Shown here one piece after another: positions 16,027-24,689 of a stretch of DNA of 53,112 nt (its first letter is position 1; each line of letters opens with the position of its first letter). A model generated the notes under the pieces. The model worked only from the letters and a program-made list of their open reading frames with translations, had not been told where the DNA came from and made no database searches. The translations under genes and the position numbers were made by a program. This stretch comes from a virus: IMG/VR virus record IMGVR_UViG_3300012204_000011, positions 1 to 53,112 of that record; one strand, given 5' to 3'.

Positions 16027-16883
16027 GCGGCCCTCCGCTCGGGGATCGCCCAGCGCCCCGCGGCGCGCACCGCGCCGACGGCGCGGAGGTCGCGGTACAG
16101 GGCCCGGTCTCCGGCGATGCCGGCCCACCAGCAGGGGTGCGCTTCGCGCAGGTCGGCGGCCGAGCACGGCACCATCCGCCGCACGACCGTCTGGCGCGCC
16201 ATCGGCGCGTGCGACTGGCCGCAGCCGCGGCAGATCGCCGAGGCGGCGAGCTCGACCTTGCGCCCGCGCATCACCTCGGCGTGGAGGGCACGCAGCTTTG
16301 CGAGCGAGCGGGGCGTCACCCGGGCACTCCGCGGCCGGTAGAAGGTTCCGAGCCGCTCGATGATCTCGGCCCAGGTGATCCCGGCGGCACGGATCTGGGC
16401 GAACAGGCGGCGCGCCTCCGCTGCACGAACGTAGCGGGGGTCGGCCCGGTCGCGGCGGAACTCGCCCGGGCGCCGCGTCGCCATGATCTTCGCGTGGAGG
16501 GATCGGATCCGAACCGCAGTAATTGCCCAAACGCGCCCGCGCTCGCCGAGCCGCAGCTCGCGAGTCTTGAGCCCGAGACGGAGGGCGATCTCGCCTCGCG
16601 TCAGGCCAGCGGACAGGAGTTCCCCGATGAGCGCTCGGGTTGGGCCCGCCGGGATGCTGGATCGGTCGTCCGCGGCGCCAGCATCGACGGAGAGGAGGCG
16701 CTGGGCGGTGGCCGCGCGGAGAACCCGCTGGCGCCCAGAGAGCACGTTGCGAACCGTCGTCTTCGAGACGTCGCAGGCCGCCTCGATCGAGGTGCAGCCG
16801 ACGCCCGCCCAGCGGAGGGCGCGCAGGTGGGCGCGCACGGGCGCGGCGTCGACGAGCACGTCGGCTCTCGCGAGATCCGTCAC
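16023..16883 (-). CDS. HTH DNA-binding protein
   Basis: A 286-residue protein starting GTG at 16883. Residues about 10-60 hold one helix-turn-helix (GCTSIEAACDVSKTTVRNVL) and residues about 85-130 another (LSAGLTRGEIALRLGLKTREL). A third repeat-like unit lies at about residues 165-200 (AGITWAEIIERLG). The C-terminus has CRGCG and a CW-rich tail. Three related HTH units suggest a sequence-specific DNA-binding or regulatory protein; similar proteins occur in actinophages. Target unknown. Confidence 0.65.
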   Translation of the reverse strand: MTDLARADVLVDAAPVRAHLRALRWAGVGCTSIEAACDVSKTTVRNVLSGRQRVLRAATAQRLLSVDAGAADDRSSIPAGPTRALIGELLSAGLTRGEIALRLGLKTRELRLGERGRVWAITAVRIRSLHAKIMATRRPGEFRRDRADPRYVRAAEARRLFAQIRAAGITWAEIIERLGTFYRPRSARVTPRSLAKLRALHAEVMRGRKVELAASAICRGCGQSHAPMARQTVVRRMVPCSAADLREAHPCWWAGIAGDRALYRDLRAVGAVRAAGRWAIPERRAA

Positions 16884-17176
16884 GCTGCGGCCCTCTTCCG
16901 CGCGAACTGCGCCTCGACCCATGCGCGCGCCTTCCCGAGCGCGGCGTCCGGGCTCGGACCGAAGAACCATTTCCGCAGGAGCTTCTCCTCCGTCTTCGTC
17001 GAGGAGGGGATCGCCTTCTCGACGAGGCGATACACCGTGGCGCAGTAGCGCTCGCCGGGGATCTCGTCTCCGAGGTCCTCGAGCCCGCCGAAGCGGGTGC
17101 GGCACTTCTCCTCAAGCCAGCGCAGGTCGGCGGCGGCCGCGGGGGAGAACTGCACGTCGAGGAGCTTCTCGGTCAC
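16880..17176 (-). CDS. hypothetical protein
   Basis: A 98-residue protein starting at GTG 17176 in a GTGA overlap. It contains LRWLEEKCRTRFGGLEDLGDEI, then CATVYRLVEKAI, and a C-terminal helix GKARAWVEAQFARKR. Mostly helical. Function unknown. Confidence 0.6.
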   Translation of the reverse strand: MTEKLLDVQFSPAAAADLRWLEEKCRTRFGGLEDLGDEIPGERYCATVYRLVEKAIPSSTKTEEKLLRKWFFGPSPDAALGKARAWVEAQFARKRAAA

Positions 17177-17793
17177 CGGGCGCCTCCGGCGGCCACGGTC
17201 GCCGCGGCGACGAGATGGCGGGTCTCGTCGCTGAGCACCAGCGCGAGCCCGATGACGAGCGGAGGGGGACCGTCGCCGGGAGTCGGGGCGAAGGCGAGCG
17301 CCCGGCGGACCGGCTTCCCGCCGATCTCCACGGCCGAGCGGATGATCCCGGCCGTGACCTCCACCGGGATGTCCCAGCCACCGATCCCGTCGGTGGAGGC
17401 CGCGCACCGGTTCGCGCTCTCGCTGAACGCCTGGACGCAAGCGAGGGGCCGGTGGTCGTACACGCGGCAGCGGCGATCGGGCGAGAGGAATGGACACGGG
17501 AACTCGCCGCGGCGGTCGCGGAGCCCGCGCCCCGGCGCGGCGGTCTCGCGGAGCAACCCGATCTGGGCGGCCACCTTCGCCGGAACGTCGGCGAGGTCTG
17601 CCCGGACCCGGGCGAGATGGGCGAGCGCTTCGGCCTCGGGGCGCGACAGGGGAGGCGAGTCGTTCGTGCAGCACCGCGCGGAACGGCAGCCGCCGCACGC
17701 CGGCGAATACCCGAGCACGTCGAGGGCTCGCCCGTGGGCTCGGCCGTAGGCGCGCACCGCCCGCGCGTGCTCGACGAGCAACTCAGCCGACAC
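17173..17793 (-). CDS. YkgJ-like Cys-cluster protein
   Basis: A 206-residue protein with the Cys pattern of the YkgJ/CxxCxxCC family: CGGCRSARCC near residue 33, then CPFLSPDRRCRVYDHRPLAC at about residue 100. These Cys residues probably bind zinc or an iron-sulphur cluster. The rest is helical, with a hydrophobic C-terminus (LVIGLALVLSDETRHL). The family is widespread in bacteria and occasionally in phages; its substrate is unknown. Start is GTG at 17793, overlapping the next gene. Confidence 0.75.
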   Translation of the reverse strand: MSAELLVEHARAVRAYGRAHGRALDVLGYSPACGGCRSARCCTNDSPPLSRPEAEALAHLARVRADLADVPAKVAAQIGLLRETAAPGRGLRDRRGEFPCPFLSPDRRCRVYDHRPLACVQAFSESANRCAASTDGIGGWDIPVEVTAGIIRSAVEIGGKPVRRALAFAPTPGDGPPPLVIGLALVLSDETRHLVAAATVAAGGAR

Positions 17794-18235
17794 GGGCGGC
17801 CCCTTTTGCGCGGATCGCCTTGGCGAGCGCCGCCGCGTGGGCGCCGATGTCGTTCATGGAACCGCGCCGCTCGTCGTGCCACGCCGCCTTGGCCTTCTCG
17901 CGCTCCTCGGGCGAGGAGATCGCCGCGAGGACCCGCTCCATGCGAGCGCGCTCGGCGCGGTTGCCGATCGTCACGGTCTCGAGCGCGGCGGCGATCTCTT
18001 CACGGCGACGCTCGATCGCGTCGCCGAACGGGTGCCCGAACTGCTCCCGCCAGAACTTGTCGAGCTGCGCCTCGCCGCGGGGCCCGAAGAAGAGGGGCAG
18101 CACCGACGCGCCTTCGGCGTCGTTCAGGCCGTACATCCCCTCGCCGAGGAACACCACCGCGGCGCAGACCACCTCGCGCTCGCCGGCGATGCTGTAGGCG
18201 TCGGAGGGGTTCACGATCTCGTAGAGGTCAGCCAC
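17783..18235 (-). CDS. hypothetical phage protein
   Basis: A 150-residue protein starting GTG at 18235 ([16 protein letters not shown]...). The N-terminal half contains REVVCAAVVFLGEGMYGLND and VLPLFFGPRG; the second half is helical (EERRGSMNDIGAHAAALAKAI is part of it). The pattern resembles a family of small proteins found in many phages of Proteobacteria, but no role is known. Confidence 0.65.
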   Translation of the reverse strand: MADLYEIVNPSDAYSIAGEREVVCAAVVFLGEGMYGLNDAEGASVLPLFFGPRGEAQLDKFWREQFGHPFGDAIERRREEIAAALETVTIGNRAERARMERVLAAISSPEEREKAKAAWHDERRGSMNDIGAHAAALAKAIRAKGAARVG

Positions 18236-18989
18236 GGCGCGGCCCCTTGTGCGTGACCGCGTCGCCGGTGACATCCCTGCCCGTCAGCTCGGCGTGACCG
18301 TCGTTCCGCAGGTATCCGGAAGCGATCTCGGCGAGGAAGTGCTCCCGCGCCGCCTTCTCGGCGTCGGCGATCTCGAGCTTGGAGCCGACGAGCGGACCCT
18401 TCGCCGCGCCGGGAGCGAAGCGCAGCACGTCGAAGCGCCCGGGGCGAGCCACGACCTCGTACCGGCTGCCGTCGGGGAGCGTCGCGACCCGGAGGACGTC
18501 GCCCTCGCCCCGCTTCCACGCGAGCTTCGTGATCGGGATGAGCTTGCCGCCCCTCTCCTCCGCGGCCAGCTTCTCGTCGATCGCCTTACGTGCCTGCGGG
18601 CCGAGCGCGACCTCCTTGTCGCCGACCCCGATCGTCACGGTCGGCTCGCCACCGCCCGGGGCTGGCGGCTCTTCCTTGGGCTCGTCGGGCGGGGCGGGCT
18701 CGATGCCCGTGATCTGCTCGACGGCCTCGATCGCGTCGCGCAGGGCCCGGCCGACCTTGCGCTCCCGGTCGGTCTTCTCGGCCTCTATCCCAGGGAGATC
18801 GGGCTGGGCGGGCTGACGGCCCTCGAGGATGTCCCGCACCGTGTTCTCGTGGGTCCACTCGGCATCGAGCGCCGCCTTGAACACGTCGCGGATCTCGGCC
18901 TTCTCGGTGTCGAGCCGGTCGATCCGGCGGCGGGTGGCGAGGAGGTCCTCGACGTACTTCTCGCGAAGCTCCGGCGAGAGCGCGCTCAT
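18228..18989 (-). CDS. hypothetical protein
   Basis: A 253-residue protein. Residues 1-95 are helical ([18 protein letters not shown] at the end of the helix run), followed by a Pro/Glu linker and a C-terminal beta-rich domain ([19 protein letters not shown]...). It ends basic (THKGPRRG). It lies directly after the acyl carrier protein gene in transcription order, overlapping it by four bases. It could be a partner or substrate of the carrier protein, though nothing in the sequence proves this. Confidence 0.6.
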   Translation of the reverse strand: MSALSPELREKYVEDLLATRRRIDRLDTEKAEIRDVFKAALDAEWTHENTVRDILEGRQPAQPDLPGIEAEKTDRERKVGRALRDAIEAVEQITGIEPAPPDEPKEEPPAPGGGEPTVTIGVGDKEVALGPQARKAIDEKLAAEERGGKLIPITKLAWKRGEGDVLRVATLPDGSRYEVVARPGRFDVLRFAPGAAKGPLVGSKLEIADAEKAAREHFLAEIASGYLRNDGHAELTGRDVTGDAVTHKGPRRG

Positions 18990-19231
18990 CGCTTGCTCCG
19001 GGTGGCGATGAAGTCGACCGCCTGCTGGACGGTCTTGATCTGCTCCCCGTCGGCGTCCGTGATGTCGATCTCGAACTCCTCCTCGGCGGCCATGAGCAGC
19101 TCGATGATGTCGAGGGAGTCCGCGCCGAGGTCCTCGATGAAGGACGAGGTCGCCTTGATCTCGTCCTCGCCGACGCCCAGCTGGTCCGCGATGATGCTCT
19201 TCACCTTCTGCTCGATCTGGGCGGGCGTCAT
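18986..19231 (-). CDS. acyl carrier protein
   Basis: An 81-residue protein with a textbook acyl-carrier fold: N-terminal helix ([16 protein letters not shown]), the loop [19 protein letters not shown] carrying the phosphopantetheine-accepting Ser in DSL, the acidic helix II ([14 protein letters not shown]) and final helix III ([10 protein letters not shown]). The length matches bacterial AcpP (77-80). The ATG at 19231 overlaps the stop of the previous gene (ATGA). Carrier proteins shuttle acyl groups in fatty-acid or polyketide synthesis. In a phage it could redirect lipid synthesis, acylate a toxin or modify a virion protein. No fatty-acid enzyme lies nearby, so its use must depend on host phosphopantetheinyl transferase. 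Confidence 0.95.
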   Translation of the reverse strand: MTPAQIEQKVKSIIADQLGVGEDEIKATSSFIEDLGADSLDIIELLMAAEEEFEIDITDADGEQIKTVQQAVDFIATRSKR

Positions 19232-19842
19232 GGCGTGGCTCCGGGCGCCTTGGGGGCGCGGGTGACCTTCTTCGCGGGGGCAGCGGGGATGCGGTAGTAG
19301 TCGTCGCGGGCGGCGGCCTGCGCGCCGAGCTCGGTCGCGAGCCCTTCGACGACGAGCTCCTCGACCTGGGGCTCGCACCACCAGAGCTCGAAGGTGGCCG
19401 CGCCGGCCGTCTTGCGGACCTCGTAGCGGTTGTCGTCGATCGAGAGGACGAGATACCCGTCGTCGCCGTCCTTCCACGCCGACCAGTCGATCGGCTTCGG
19501 CTCGGGCGGTTCGGCGGGCTCTGCGGGCGGCGGCGCAGGCGGGCGCGAGCGCGCGGAGAGCATCGCGTCGGCGATGGCGTAGGCCTCGGCCGCGAGCCAC
19601 GGCGCGTCCGGGTCGCGGTCGCTGCACCGCGCCGTGAGCCCCTGCATCGCCAGCGCGGCGAGCTGGTCGCGATCGGGCGGCGCGGCCGCGTGGCGCACGA
19701 CGATCTCGTGCTGCTCGATGCGCTCCAGGAGGGCGCGCCCGAGGCTGTCCCCGAGCGCGTGCCCGACTTCTTGGGCTGTGCCCTGCTCCACGAGCCGCCA
19801 GACGGCGCGGCGGATCGACTCCTCGTCGAAGGTCAGTTCCAC
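19228..19842 (-). CDS. hypothetical protein
   Basis: A 204-residue protein. The helical N-terminal half ([20 protein letters not shown]...) is followed by a Pro/Glu linker at about residues 105-120. The C-terminal domain is beta-rich ([27 protein letters not shown]). The linker-plus-domain layout resembles the protein encoded just after the acyl carrier protein gene, so the two flank it. Function unknown. Confidence 0.6.
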   Translation of the reverse strand: MELTFDEESIRRAVWRLVEQGTAQEVGHALGDSLGRALLERIEQHEIVVRHAAAPPDRDQLAALAMQGLTARCSDRDPDAPWLAAEAYAIADAMLSARSRPPAPPPAEPAEPPEPKPIDWSAWKDGDDGYLVLSIDDNRYEVRKTAGAATFELWWCEPQVEELVVEGLATELGAQAAARDDYYRIPAAPAKKVTRAPKAPGATP

Positions 19843-19852
19843 CGGACACCTC

Positions 19853-20056
19853 CTACCGGCAGAGATCGGCGGCCCGGACGCCGAGCGCCTTCGCGAGCGA
19901 CTCGAGCGTGTCGAGCGGGGGCGACCGCTGCCCGCGCTCGAGCATGGAGACGTACGAGACGGAGATCCCCGCCTTCTCGGCGAGGTCCTCCTGGCTGAGC
20001 TTCTTCGCGAGGCGACGGGCCTTCAGGTTGGCGGTGACGGTGTCGACGAGGTTCAC
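19853..20056 (-). CDS. XRE-family transcriptional regulator
   Basis: A 67-residue single-domain helix-turn-helix protein: KLSQEDLAEKAGISVSYVSM with the recognition helix and LERGQRSPPLDTLESLAKAL typical of the family. Start is GTG at 20056. It is too short to be more than a DNA-binding domain, like Cro. Its position deep in the operon suggests it tunes a later step; no operator is visible nearby. Confidence 0.85.
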   Translation of the reverse strand: MNLVDTVTANLKARRLAKKLSQEDLAEKAGISVSYVSMLERGQRSPPLDTLESLAKALGVRAADLCR

Positions 20057-20077
20057 GAGTCTTCTCCTTCGGGTTGG

Positions 20078-20278
20078 TCAGGCGTTCGTGGAGCGGGGAG
20101 ACGCGGGTCCAGCCGCGGCGGCGAGATGCGTCACGGTGGTCGGCTCCCCGGTGAGGAGCGCGCCCACGTGCGCGGTGCACGCGTGCGTGTAGTCGTCCGT
20201 CGCGGAGCCGTCGCGGAGTTCCCACTCCGCGGGCGCGTCGCAGGGGATGAAGCAGCAGTGCATGATCGGGTCAGGCAT
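20078..20278 (-). CDS. small Cys/His zinc-binding protein
   Basis: A 66-residue protein with CCFIPCDAPAEW in the first 20 residues and THACTAHVGALL near residue 35, i.e. C..C...C...C/H pairs consistent with a small zinc fold of the kind seen widely in phages of high-GC bacteria. It overlaps the next gene by eight bases. Function unknown. Confidence 0.65.
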   Translation of the reverse strand: MPDPIMHCCFIPCDAPAEWELRDGSATDDYTHACTAHVGALLTGEPTTVTHLAAAAGPASPRSTNA

Positions 20279-21605
20279 GGGCGGCCTCCGCAGGCGCCTC
20301 GGCGCCCTCGACCTGCCCGTCCTCGATCACGATGCCGTCGCCGCCCTTCCCGACGACCTCGAGCCAGACTTGAAGGTCCGCCTTGGCGGCCTCCTCCTCC
20401 AGGAGGGCGAGCGAGTCCTCGTCGAGGAGCGAGCCGTCGCGCACGAGCATCGCGCGCAGTTCGGGGTTGAGGGCGCTCCCGATCGCGACCGAGATCCGGA
20501 TCTGCTGCGCCTGCGAGGCCTGCTCGAGCGGAAGATCGTCGAACGTGACGCCGTCATCGGTGAAGGAGAGCCCTTCGACTGGAAGCGCCGCGTCAGCGAG
20601 GGTCTTCGCCTTATGGGCGTCGATCGCGTCGATCTCGGACTCCAGCCGGGCGGCCTCCTTCTCGGCATCGGCGAGTCGGGCGGCCTCGACTGCACGCTCC
20701 TTCTTGCGCCGCACGCGGTCGTTCACCGCGTCGAGCTCGCGGAGCTTCGCTGGGATCTCCTCCAGGTTCGGGTCGGCGAGCACGTCGACCTCGGCCTTCA
20801 GGGCGACGCCGCGCGCCTTGCAGGCGTCGAGGTCCTTCTGGTCGCCGGCGAGGAGCGCCCGGGCGTCGGCGAGCGCCTTCTCGAGCTTCGCGATCTCGCT
20901 ATGTCCCATGGCAATGCGCCGCTCGATGGCCTCGTACTTCTGACGCGCGGCAGCGAGTTCGCGCCGCTTCGCCTCGTTCGCGTCGTGCAGCGCGCGACGG
21001 CGATCCTGCTCCTCGTTGAGCGCGGCGGAACTCTCGGGCGCGTCGGGCGCCTCGACGGCCGGCATCGCAGCGAGCCGCGCCCTGATCTGGGCGAGCGAGC
21101 GGTTCGCGAGGGTCCGCTCCTCGTAGGCCTTCTGGCGCTTCGCGTCGAGCAGCGAGAAGTCGACGCCGGAGAGCTTCCGGAGCGTCTCCGCCTGCTCCTT
21201 CGCGGGGAGCCGCACGTACGCGAGCGGATCGAATGAGAGCCGGCCGATGAGCTCGTCGAGGCGCCGCTGGGGCTTGTCGAGCTTCAGCCCGTCCTGCTCC
21301 CGGTACAGTTTGAGGGCCGAGGAGATGGAGCCGTCCTCGGAGCGCCGGAACCGACGCTCGGCGATGACCCGGCCGAATTCCGGGAACTGGTCGAGTGTCG
21401 CGCGGACCATCCCCTCCGTCTCGCCGCGGCGGATGGGCTCCTTCGGGCAGAGCTTCTCGCCGCCGAGCAGACCCGGGATGCTGTCCAAGACCGAACTCTT
21501 GCCGGCGCCGTTCTTGCCCCTCACCTGGACGACGGGGCCCTTCGGCACGATGTCGATGGCACGGATGCGCTTGAAGTTGGAGACTTCTAGCCGGACGATC
21601 TTCAT
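20271..21605 (-). CDS. SMC/RecF-like AAA ATPase
   Basis: A 444-residue protein with Walker A (VRGKNGAGKSSVLDS) at about residue 30 and an N-terminal motif typical of the RecF/SbcC type (VSNFKRIRAIDI). A coiled coil spans about residues 190-325. The C-terminal lobe contains QQIRISVAIGSALNP (signature-like region) and LRAMLVRDGSLLDEDSLALL, where Walker B is poorly conserved. The ATG at 21605 overlaps the HNH stop. With a Cas4-like nuclease and a candidate annealing protein just upstream it probably belongs to a phage recombination module. Confidence 0.75.
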   Translation of the reverse strand: MKIVRLEVSNFKRIRAIDIVPKGPVVQVRGKNGAGKSSVLDSIPGLLGGEKLCPKEPIRRGETEGMVRATLDQFPEFGRVIAERRFRRSEDGSISSALKLYREQDGLKLDKPQRRLDELIGRLSFDPLAYVRLPAKEQAETLRKLSGVDFSLLDAKRQKAYEERTLANRSLAQIRARLAAMPAVEAPDAPESSAALNEEQDRRRALHDANEAKRRELAAARQKYEAIERRIAMGHSEIAKLEKALADARALLAGDQKDLDACKARGVALKAEVDVLADPNLEEIPAKLRELDAVNDRVRRKKERAVEAARLADAEKEAARLESEIDAIDAHKAKTLADAALPVEGLSFTDDGVTFDDLPLEQASQAQQIRISVAIGSALNPELRAMLVRDGSLLDEDSLALLEEEAAKADLQVWLEVVGKGGDGIVIEDGQVEGAEAPAEAAHA

Positions 21606-22072
21606 GCTTCCCTCCACGCCAGGCCATTCACGATCCTGGCGATCATCGAGTGGTGAACCCCGTGCCGCCGCCCGAGCGCGACATTCGTCTCGCCCGCCGC
21701 GTGCGCGGCCCTAATCTCGCGGACCAACGCGTCGTTCAACTTTGCGGAGCCGTTCGCGGCGCCGGGCGCACCGCGTTGGCGGCCCTTCTGCACCTTGTCG
21801 GCCGCGTTGTCGGTGTTCGTCCCCTCGAAGAGATGGAGGACACACGGCCGGTGGTCGCACGCGTGGAGCACCTCCATCGGTGCGGTGGGGAATGAACCGT
21901 GCTTCAGGAACCACGCGACGCGGTGGGCGAGCTCGGGCCGGCCGTTCAGCCAGAACCAGCCATAGCCGTTCATGGTTAGAGCGGCGGCCCACACCCAGCA
22001 CGGCGTCTCCATGCCGGGCATCAGCGGCCCGCTCTTGTCGACCTTCCCCCAGAAGCGCGTCGCGACGTCCAC
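21602..22072 (-). CDS. HNH endonuclease (homing type)
   Basis: A 156-residue protein. An N-terminal zinc/HNH region (CWVWAAALTMNGYGWFWLNG, then LAHRVAWFLKHG and LHACDHRPCVLHLFEGTNTDNAADK) carries the conserved His pairs and Asn of HNH_3 enzymes. The C-terminal 55 residues are a helix-turn-helix (ALVREIRAAHAAGETNVALGR). Start is GTG at 22072 after a G-rich ribosome binding site. Its fold matches the endonuclease at 44548. It sits between two recombination genes, an intergenic site rather than a gene interruption. Confidence 0.85.
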   Translation of the reverse strand: MDVATRFWGKVDKSGPLMPGMETPCWVWAAALTMNGYGWFWLNGRPELAHRVAWFLKHGSFPTAPMEVLHACDHRPCVLHLFEGTNTDNAADKVQKGRQRGAPGAANGSAKLNDALVREIRAAHAAGETNVALGRRHGVHHSMIARIVNGLAWREA

Positions 22073-22085
22073 GATCCCCCCTGTC

Positions 22086-23135
22086 CTAGAACGGGATGTC
22101 GCTCGGGTTCGCTGCCTTCTTCGCCTCGATCGCCTTCGCGACAATCGCGACGTCTTCGTCCGTGAGCTGGGCCGCGTTCGCCTTCTTCGTGGCGTCCTTC
22201 ACGATCGCCTTGAGCTCCTCCTCCGGGAGCTGGCGGTCGAGCGCGCGGATCCGCTGCCACGGGGAGGGCTTGTCGCCGCCGCCGGCCGCGCCGGGCCCGC
22301 CGCCGATGCCGGCCTGTGCGTTCGCGCGCTTCGCGAGCATCGCCTCGGCGATGTCGAGGTCCCGCTTGCAGAAGCGGTGGTACTTCTCCTTCGCCGGGTC
22401 GGCGAGGTCGCGCTTCCATGCGGCGATGTACCAGCGCACATCGTCGTCGGCGCACTCGGAGAGCCGGGTCTTGCCGGCCTTCTTCGCGTTCCCGAACTTC
22501 AGCTCGACGTCGTCCTGCTGGTGCTGCTGACCGCCGCCCCGCGACCCGCTCTTGTGCGTGATCTGGGCGGCCTTCTCCGGGTCGAGCTTCCCGCCCGAGA
22601 GGTCGGCGAGGCGGGCCCAGGTGAGACCGCGGAGCCCGAGGAGGCGCATGACCCCGTTCACGATGAGGTTCGAGTACGCGGCCTTGAGGATGTCGTCCTC
22701 GTTGATGTCCGAGAGGTTGTCGCGCCCGCTCGCCTCGGTTCCGAGGAACTGGTCGCGCGAGCTACACGTCCCGATCACCTCCGCCGAGTCGAGCCCGCCG
22801 GGGAGCTCCACGGTCCCCGTGTACGCGTAGAAGAAGAAGTCGCCCTCGTCGTCGCGGCGCTCCTCTCGCTTGTAGGAGATCGAATGGACCTTCACCGCGC
22901 AGCGTCGCGCGATGGTCTCGGCTGCGGCGGCCGTCGGCCACGGCTTCCCGTCCATGTTCGTCCACTGCTCGGACCACGTCGCCTTGATCGCGGCGTCGCG
23001 GATCTTGTCCATCAGAGCGTTTCGCCGGTCGATCGCCTGCTCGAGCTGCTCGGGCGTCGCCTTCGCGAGCGCCGTCGGGTCGTTCAGGATCTCTATCGTC
23101 TGCTGCCCTGCGGGCGCTCCGTGCGTCGATGCCAT
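22086..23135 (-). CDS. putative single-strand annealing recombination protein
   Basis: A 349-residue protein. Residues about 20-140 contain PTAAAAETIARRCAVKVHSI, FFFYAYTGTVELPGG and VIGTCSSRDQFLG, and then a helical stretch ILKAAYSNLIVNGVMRLLG. This resembles phage recombination-type proteins, but I cannot assign it to RecT, Erf or Rad52 types by eye. The C-terminal part is charged, with a Gln/Gly-rich linker (GGGQQHQQDD). The ATG at 23135 shares a base with the stop of the nuclease gene, so the two are coupled; pairing of an annealing protein with a Cas4-like nuclease is common in phages. Confidence 0.5.
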   Translation of the reverse strand: MASTHGAPAGQQTIEILNDPTALAKATPEQLEQAIDRRNALMDKIRDAAIKATWSEQWTNMDGKPWPTAAAAETIARRCAVKVHSISYKREERRDDEGDFFFYAYTGTVELPGGLDSAEVIGTCSSRDQFLGTEASGRDNLSDINEDDILKAAYSNLIVNGVMRLLGLRGLTWARLADLSGGKLDPEKAAQITHKSGSRGGGQQHQQDDVELKFGNAKKAGKTRLSECADDDVRWYIAAWKRDLADPAKEKYHRFCKRDLDIAEAMLAKRANAQAGIGGGPGAAGGGDKPSPWQRIRALDRQLPEEELKAIVKDATKKANAAQLTDEDVAIVAKAIEAKKAANPSDIPF

Positions 23136-24157
23136 TAGTGCGTCCCTCCGTGTCCGATGCGATGGATCTTCTTCACCCAGAACGACGCGGCTTTGACCGT
23201 GTACGCTCCCCGCTCCTGCTTCTTCCCATCGACCTCGAAGTCGCCGACGAGGACGCGCGGAGCGTCGGGGAGCATCGACTTCACGAGCTTGTCGGCGCGC
23301 TCGTAGAGCTTCTTCGACTGCTCGAGCTCCTCGCGCGTCTTGAGCGCGTCGAGGAGGTCCTTCGGTGGGCTCTCCAGCACGATCGGAGCGTCGCCGTATG
23401 TGATGTCGGGGCAGCAGATGTGCTTGAACCCGCACCTCACGCACTCATCGGTGACGAGGGTCCGCGCCAGCGGCTCGCGCGCGCGGACCGCGTCGCGGAT
23501 GCGGAGCGCCTTCTTCACGATGTGCTCGTCGATGAAAGCGTCGTCGCGCGGGCAGTCGACGAAGGTGAAGTCGCCGGAGCTCTTCCCGAGGAGCGCGAAG
23601 AGCCCGAGGGGCTTCTTCTCGGTGTAGAGGTAGCCCTGGAGCTGCGAGAAATACTTCCGCACCCACGGTGACGGGTTGTGCCGGATGTCATCGATCGTCT
23701 CGATGGTGCCGGCGGTGAACTCGTTCAGACCCTTCACCTCGGTGACCACGTCGAGCGGCCAGCCCTCGCGCGTCAGCATCAGGTCGACGTGCCCGGTCAC
23801 GTCGAGATCGAGGTCGTGCCAGTCCTTCCCCCGCTGGACGACATCGAAGCCCATCGCCTCGAGCTTCCGCACCGCGTAGACTTCGAGGTGCTTCCCGAGG
23901 TCGAAGATGGCCTGCAGGCCGGCGTCGTACGGCTTCTCGCGGTTCCCCTCGGTGCGCCGGTAGTAGATGCGCCGCTCGCAGGCGTCTCCGATGCCGGAGA
24001 TGCGCGTGGTCGTCCAAGGGTGGATGCTCACGCGGCCTTCGAGGTAGCGCTGCCACTTCGCGGCGAGTTCGGCCGCCGGCGAGAACACGGGCTCGGCGGA
24101 GGTCTCGAGGGCGGGTGCGGCTGCGATCGTGTTCGCGTCCATGGTCATCCTCCTCAC
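23135..24157 (-). CDS. Cas4-like PD-(D/E)XK exonuclease
   Basis: A 340-residue nuclease with the active-site set GHVDLML (Asp), VVTEVKGLNEF (Glu-x-Lys) and a cluster of Cys: CERRIYYRR near residue 60 and ECVRCGFKHICCPDI near residue 250. The four Cys residues of Cas4/RecB-type enzymes bind a 4Fe-4S cluster. It degrades DNA ends to make single strands for recombination. Start is taken as the GTG at 24157, overlapping the next gene; an ATG nine bases later is the alternative. Confidence 0.85.
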   Translation of the reverse strand: MRRMTMDANTIAAAPALETSAEPVFSPAAELAAKWQRYLEGRVSIHPWTTTRISGIGDACERRIYYRRTEGNREKPYDAGLQAIFDLGKHLEVYAVRKLEAMGFDVVQRGKDWHDLDLDVTGHVDLMLTREGWPLDVVTEVKGLNEFTAGTIETIDDIRHNPSPWVRKYFSQLQGYLYTEKKPLGLFALLGKSSGDFTFVDCPRDDAFIDEHIVKKALRIRDAVRAREPLARTLVTDECVRCGFKHICCPDITYGDAPIVLESPPKDLLDALKTREELEQSKKLYERADKLVKSMLPDAPRVLVGDFEVDGKKQERGAYTVKAASFWVKKIHRIGHGGTH

Positions 24158-24339
24158 GCGGCCTCGTCGGCCGCCTCCGCGTCGACGAGCCAGCCGCGGC
24201 GCTCGTCCTCGGTCACCAGCGCCCCGGGCTCCGGAACCTCGACCTGCCCGGTGCCCTTGCAGCCGAGCTCGCAGAACGGGTTGGCCGAGGGGCCGAACTT
24301 CGTGTCGATGACGCAGGCGCAGATCGCGGTCGCGCGCAT
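24154..24339 (-). CDS. small Cys-rich protein
   Basis: A 61-residue protein with CACVIDTKFGP near residue 7 and FCELGCKGTGQ near residue 22, a C-x-C...C-x3-C metal-site pattern, followed by an acidic tail. Starts at ATG 24339, sharing a base with the next gene's stop. Function unknown. Confidence 0.6.
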   Translation of the reverse strand: MRATAICACVIDTKFGPSANPFCELGCKGTGQVEVPEPGALVTEDERRGWLVDAEAADEAA

Positions 24340-24689
24340 CAGCGGCCCCTCCCCCCGCGCCGCTCGATGCGGCGCTCCTCGTCGCGCGCCTCCTCGAAGC
24401 CCTCGCGGGCGGAGATGTCGCGGTCCCACGCCTCGGCGTGGGCCTTCTCCTGGAACGCCTTGTCCGCGGCGATCACGTCCTCGAGCTCGGGGTGCTCGAA
24501 CCCCGTCCCGACCTCGATCACCTTCTCGACCTCGACGCTTCCGTCCTCGTCGGCCGGCGACCAAGTCGTGCGCTCGCCCTTCGACGTGAACGCTCCGGGA
24601 TCCGGCGTGCCCGGGGTGACGCGGCAGGAGACGAGGAGGTCCACGTCCTCGTGCGTCCAGGAGACGGAGACGCGCGAGCTACGAGGCAT
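24339..24689 (-). CDS. hypothetical protein
   Basis: A 116-residue acidic protein starting MPRSSRVSVSWTHED. The beta-rich N-terminus includes LLVSCRVTPGTPDPG; the rest is helical (EDVIAADKAFQEKAHAEAW) and ends in an Arg-rich tail. Overlaps its upstream neighbour by 11 bases. Function unknown. Confidence 0.6.
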   Translation of the reverse strand: MPRSSRVSVSWTHEDVDLLVSCRVTPGTPDPGAFTSKGERTTWSPADEDGSVEVEKVIEVGTGFEHPELEDVIAADKAFQEKAHAEAWDRDISAREGFEEARDEERRIERRGGRGR

